Shown here in pieces: positions 49,201-55,200 of a DNA stretch of 64,000 nucleotides. Position numbers and translations under genes: made by a program. Numbering within the stretch: the first letter of the stretch is position 1; every line of letters starts with the position of its first letter. The stretch covers positions 276,205,426 through 276,269,425 of the forward strand of contig CP136063.1 in the NCBI GenBank assembly GCA_032622095.1, read 5' to 3'. Origin of the DNA: Siphonodentalium dalli. Its lineage: Eukaryota; Mollusca; Scaphopoda; Gadilida; Siphonodentaliidae. The notes under the pieces were generated by a model. It searched no databases and had not been told where the DNA came from. It was given only the letters and a program-made list of their open reading frames with translations.

Positions 49201-52200
49201 AGTTCCAAGTTAAACAAAATTTGTGGATGTTACAGCCTTCATAATTGGCTACGGCAATCAGCATTGCCGAAGCATTTTGCTGAAGCAAACTGGGCCACGG
49301 CATACTTTTGCTGTAGCAGATTGCCGAAGCCAAACAATCTGAATTAAGAGGGCTGATGTTAACAACTACATGTAGATGGGAACGCGTCATTTTGGGGTCA
49401 TTCGGCCAAAAACGTGGCCGCCAGCAGCCATCTTGGATTTTACTCTTTGCATGACTAAATCCTTTGGCATGGGCTACAGGTCGTACCTTCTGGTCGGATC
49501 ATTATGAAATTTGTCATGGCTGTTTATATTGACATGTAGATCGGAACTAGTCATTTTGGGGTCATTCAGCAAAAAAACCATGGCTGCCAGTGGCCATCTT
49601 GTATTTCAAAATTCAATCCATTAGCACGGGCTACCCGGGAGGGCCGGGAGTACTGTTTGGCTGATCATCATAGAATTTGTCTGTGAGATGTTAATGTTGA
49701 CATTGTAGTTTGGTGGGAATGAGTCATTTTGGGTTCATTTTGGCCAAAAAACATGGCCGCCAGCAGCCATCTTTGATTTTACTCTTTGCTTGACTAAATC
49801 CTTTGGCTGTTTACATTGATATAAAGTAGATCGGAACTAGTCATTTTGGCATCATTCGGCAAAAAAACATGACTGCCGAGTGGCCATCTTGGATTTCAAA
49901 ATTCAATTCATTAGCACAGACTACAGACCGGAGTTTTCGTTGGATCATCATGAAATTGAAATGTAGATGGAACGAGTCATTTTGGGGTCATTCTGCCATA
50001 AAATGTGTCTACTGGCAGCCATCTTGGATTTTACTCTTTGGCACACCCTTCAGTCCACTTCCCTCATCCGATCATCACCAAACTTCATATTAATCTGGAT
50101 ATTGATCTACTAGATGGAAGCTATCAAATGTTTTTGAATTTCATTGGAAAACATAACTGCCAGCAACCTTCTTGGATTATACTTTATAGATATCTCTTCA
50201 TGTTGATAATCTAGTATTACTTAGACATTTCAACTTTCCGCATTCCTAATCACTCCATTGACTGTAACACATGATGTTATTCCCTTTCCAAGTTGAGCTA
50301 CAGTGTCGTTTTCATTTTGGAATTACCACAGGCATATTTTCCCATGCCCTAGCGATGCTCTTGTTTGTTACTTCAATGCATCTTTCTGGGACAAATAATG
50401 CTCATAGAAAGGTTGTTCGGTATTTATCAACCTATTTCGATACCAGCAAAAATTAAAAGGCCAATATGATTAGGTGTATTTTGGAGCGCAAAGCACCATA
50501 TGGCTTTAAACAGTTACAACATTTACCTGGCTGTTGGGTAATATAAATCGCGTTCACTAGACCTACCATTTAAGAAAGTTCTTCCTATCATTGTCCTCAT
50601 ATAATATTTGCAGATCTACATATTTTGTACTTTAACTTTAACAAAGTGTGACTGAAACTAGTATCTAATGCATATTGTTAAAGCATGAGAATAATTTCAG
50701 ATATGACGAGAATGACCCATGCATAGTAACATCGAAGGAAGTCCGCCCAAGAGCTAAAACCATCCTAAAATTTGACGATGTGTCTTTCGGACAAAAGGTG
50801 ATGTTAAACTATAATTATGATGAACCAGAAAGCAGAGGTTACTGGTATGATGGTCTCATCACAGAAAAAAAGAACACAAGAACAATGAAAGAGTTATCTG
50901 CTACTCTCTATTTAGGGTGAGTAAACGGATGTCGGATTCTCCCACCAAGTCATAAAAGTATAAATTGGAATGATCTAGTATTCATCTGGAGGAATGTTTT
51001 GGAAAATGTTACTGTAGCAGATTTGGTTCGCTTCAGAACTGACAAGATGATTCGAATCAGTTTGAATTCTTTAACCAGAATTTGGACTAGATATCTTTGG
51101 TTGGTCTCGCAGAATGAACAATATGCACTCCACCGGCATTCGTAAATAGAGAATGCAGATGTACATAGCACTGCGCTCATGTATGCTATAAAACAGCCAT
51201 ACTCCATCAGCAATATCTAATTTATGTTAATTATTTTACTGTTGTCATTCTGTAGAATTTGTGCACATGCTCGTACTTAAAAACTTCATGCAAAAGGTAA
51301 ACAAGCAAAGTTAGGAAACGGTGGATATCAAACATTATTTTCTGTGAAATTTAAGAGTAGCAGCTGCAATTATGCTGGAAATATTAATAAATCATAAATA
51401 ACTGTAGCTGGTGCATTATTTTGTGGAGTTTTTATAGAGTTGGTGTTGGACCAAATTGTTCTCGTGCCAAAAGTTTTACACAACATCAAGACTTGATATA
51501 GTGTGTCTGACATTTGCAGAATGAGGTTCCCAAAGGGCGAATTTAGTGACACTATCCCGCACAGTGAGCTAGCATCACCAAATTCACCCTCTTGGAGACC
51601 TCATTCTGCTTAGGCCTCAACTGCCATGGGAGACATGGGATCAGATTGAAGTTCCCCAGTTTAAGCTGGTGATGTTCACCCATTAGTCACCCCTCGATTA
51701 TGCAATTTATCATCTGCAAATTAGGGGATATAGAAACTGAACAGAAGGGAAAAATAAATAAAAACAACGTTAATTTGGGACTATAGACACTTCTCAGAAG
51801 ATGAGGCCGATGCAGAATGAGATCCCTGTGATGCTAGCCCGCTGTGTGGGATAGCATCACAAAATTCACCCTCTGGGGACCTCATTCTGAAAATGTCAGA
51901 CACACTATATCCACACTTGTTTATGTTCACGCTCTAGGTAATTAGTTCAAGCTTGTCTACAAATTACTGTTTTTCAAAATGGCTTCATGTCCATAATCGT
52001 ATAATTTCTTTTACAGTCCAGATTTGACTCCCCTTGAGAAGTGTAAGATACTGTTTGTCCATGAAGTGTTTGATATAGAGAAACCAGGAACACAGATCAA
52101 CATGTCAGATGTAGCCAAGGATCCGACAGCTTCTCCTGTTAAAAGTATGTATCTGTGCTTGCGAAATAAATATAGGTCATCACCACCATGTGGGTTTCAT

Positions 52201-55200
52201 AGATCCATATTCAAGTTGAGCTTCCTTCTATGGGGCAGTCTATCAACAAATTCACAGGACGTGTCAAGAGACGACTGAGAGAGGGCAGCGAGACTTGAAT
52301 ACCAATCTCAGGAACCTTAAGGGTGGTGATATCAATTTATAAATTTTATCTTTCAATTCATTCAACAGAATATAAAATAAAAGGTCATTTGTTGTTTTGC
52401 TTATGAAATATCACACTGTACAGTTGACGTTTGTGCATCACTGAAGTATTAAGTCAACAAAGATCTGTTTGTGCATACACATTGAATCAAAACATTACCG
52501 TTTTCGTCATTGCTGCTATAAATATATCGGAGAATTTTAAATGAAATATGACGGATGCTGTAAAATAGAAAAAATTTATGCCAAATGCCCATTTTATCAT
52601 TGATTTGATAAACGATGCGAGTTCTCCACAACTCACCTGCAGGAGCGGCGCATATATAAGAGAATGTATTTGCCTAACAATATTTACCTTGACCCCGTAA
52701 GCCAGTGCATTTTGTTTATATATGCAAGGCTTCCTGTGGTCAAATCACATATATATATATAAGAGAATGCACTGGCACATACTATTTAATGCTGCACCAG
52801 CGCAGCTCCAGTCATGAAAGGATTAATATTCTGAGTGTTTTACTTCTTTCCAAAGGAAACAACAAGCCAGAGTGTGATCATTGTCAGGATAACCCAAGAA
52901 GAAAGTGCAAACACTGTTCATGCAGTGTGTGTGGTGGCAAGAATGATCCGGATAAACAGATAATGTGTGATGAGTGTGACAAGGCGTATCATCTCTCTTG
53001 CTTGACTCCTCCCCTTGATGCACTGCCAGATGTCGATGAATGGTATGTTTTAATATCATCTCTCTTGCTTGATTCCTCCCCTTGATGCACTGCCAGATGT
53101 CGATGAATGGTATGTTTTAATATCATCACTCGTGTTTTACTCCTCCCCTTGATGCACTGCCCGATGTCGATGAATGGTATGTTTTAATATTTGATAACTG
53201 AATGCTCACTGACGTCTTAACAGTTGTTACTTGATTGCCATTAAATCATTTGGTATGTTTTAATATTTGATAACTGAATGCTCTACCAGTTGTTACTTGA
53301 TTGCCATTAAATCATTTGAAGGGATGTTGAGTTAACCCTTTCTTTACTAAATACTCATTGACGAGTAGTTCCTTTAGGAAATGTTCAGATATATGTTCGA
53401 CAGTAGTTTGTTAAACTTATTATCTGAACATTTTGCACAAATTAATAGGAATAATTCTGCACTTGTATTATATTTTTAGGTGTCAATCATCTGCTTATGT
53501 TTTCTGATCATCCCTCCAAATGAATAGTTAACCATTCCAGTGTATATTTTATAAACTGGGTGGGAGAATCCATTCAGCTAAGAAAATGTGAATAACCAGA
53601 AGTTATTTGATGGACATATTAAGATGAAAACAGTATACCCCTACAATTATATCAGAATGGAACATGCCAATGTATATATTTGAACTAGTTGTCTGGGATT
53701 AGATACTCCCCTGAGATATGTGTATCGGACTGCCAATCACGGTAACGACACCGTTACCGTACTGTAATCGGACAACGCACACCACATACTGTGAGCATGA
53801 GTGAATTATAACTGTGAGTGAGCATTTGTGAAATGTCTGTATGTGATGTGTTTGTTGGCAATAATGTAACATAGAGTAAAGTTGTTATCTGCAGAACTTC
53901 GATTCTCCAACTGTTCATTACAGGTATTGCCCGGAGTGTAAGGTGGATTCTATTCTCCAACTGTTCATTACAGGTATTGCCCAGAGTGTAAGGTCGATTC
54001 TGCTGAAGTGGTTAAAGCTGGCGAAAAATTAAAGGAGAGCAAAAAGAAAGCTAAAATGGCTTCTTCATCTGGGACGTCTAGCAGGGACTGGGGAAAGGTG
54101 AGATGCCACAGTTAGGCTAAATAAATAAAAATGATGTGTTCTCAGGCACTGAAGTTTTCTTTTAAAAAGCCTCATCAAAAATATTTTAAAATATTTTCTG
54201 TTAGAAATATTGGATTTGAACAAAGAAAATTAATTTTGAATGTTTTCCAGATTTTGAAGAAAAAATAATAAATAGCCTCCCTCCCTCATCTCAATTTTAA
54301 TTGCCTGAGAACACAGATATTTTATTTTAATAGCTTTAGGCTGTTAAAAATAAATTTAATAATAACATTGTTTAAAGGTACGGGCGGCATTGGTGGTGGG
54401 TATGCTGTTAAAATATTCACCTCCATCAAAAACCACCATAAACAGAAATAATAGTAAAATATAGACAGCTTTTGTTCTTATACCAATCAGAAATATGGCA
54501 TAAATAGTATGTTATTTGCCAAATGTTTTTCCTTTGTTAAGTAAACAAAAGCAAAAAACGTTACGTTACCTGGCTTTTGTTTAGATCAGGATATGGTAAA
54601 CATAAAGAGCGTTATTTGTTAATGTTTTCCTGACATGGAAATACTAAAGAGCATTTATATCATTTGTGTGTGATTAGCCAATAGAATTGCGCTGTGTTAT
54701 GTAAACAGAAGAACAACTTCTGTAACACAAACAGGTTCTTGTTTTCATACACCATCGTACGTCTTGACGACAATATACTATTTACGCACTAACTATGTTT
54801 GGCATATGAACAAAACTATATATATTTTAATATTCCTTCTGTTGATGGCGATTTGAACAAATATGAATATTTCTGCAACGAACTTCGTCTGTGCCTTTAA
54901 GGGTCAGATGCATGTTTTGCCAAAATTACCTGGTATTTCAAAATGGATTTTCTCAAATCTGTCAGAAATTTCTTTGTGAAATTTGGCACAAGCGATCATT
55001 TTGACACAATATTTAAGAACCAGTGACCCATTGGATATTATAACCTCATTTACTTTACTTAAATAATTAAAATTTCACTGTTTTCAAATTACCAAGAACT
55101 TCTGTAAAATAGATCTTTTTCAGAAGTGCAGTTCATATATCCATGATATCTTATCTGAAGATTTTAAGAGACCTATTATTCTTGATTTGTGAAATTTAAT

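Noticed and set aside
53924-53973. Upstream copy of the UHRF1 exon 8 acceptor as the true exon start
   Set aside because: It reads out of frame after the 50-bp duplication; only the downstream copy continues the PHD and linker.
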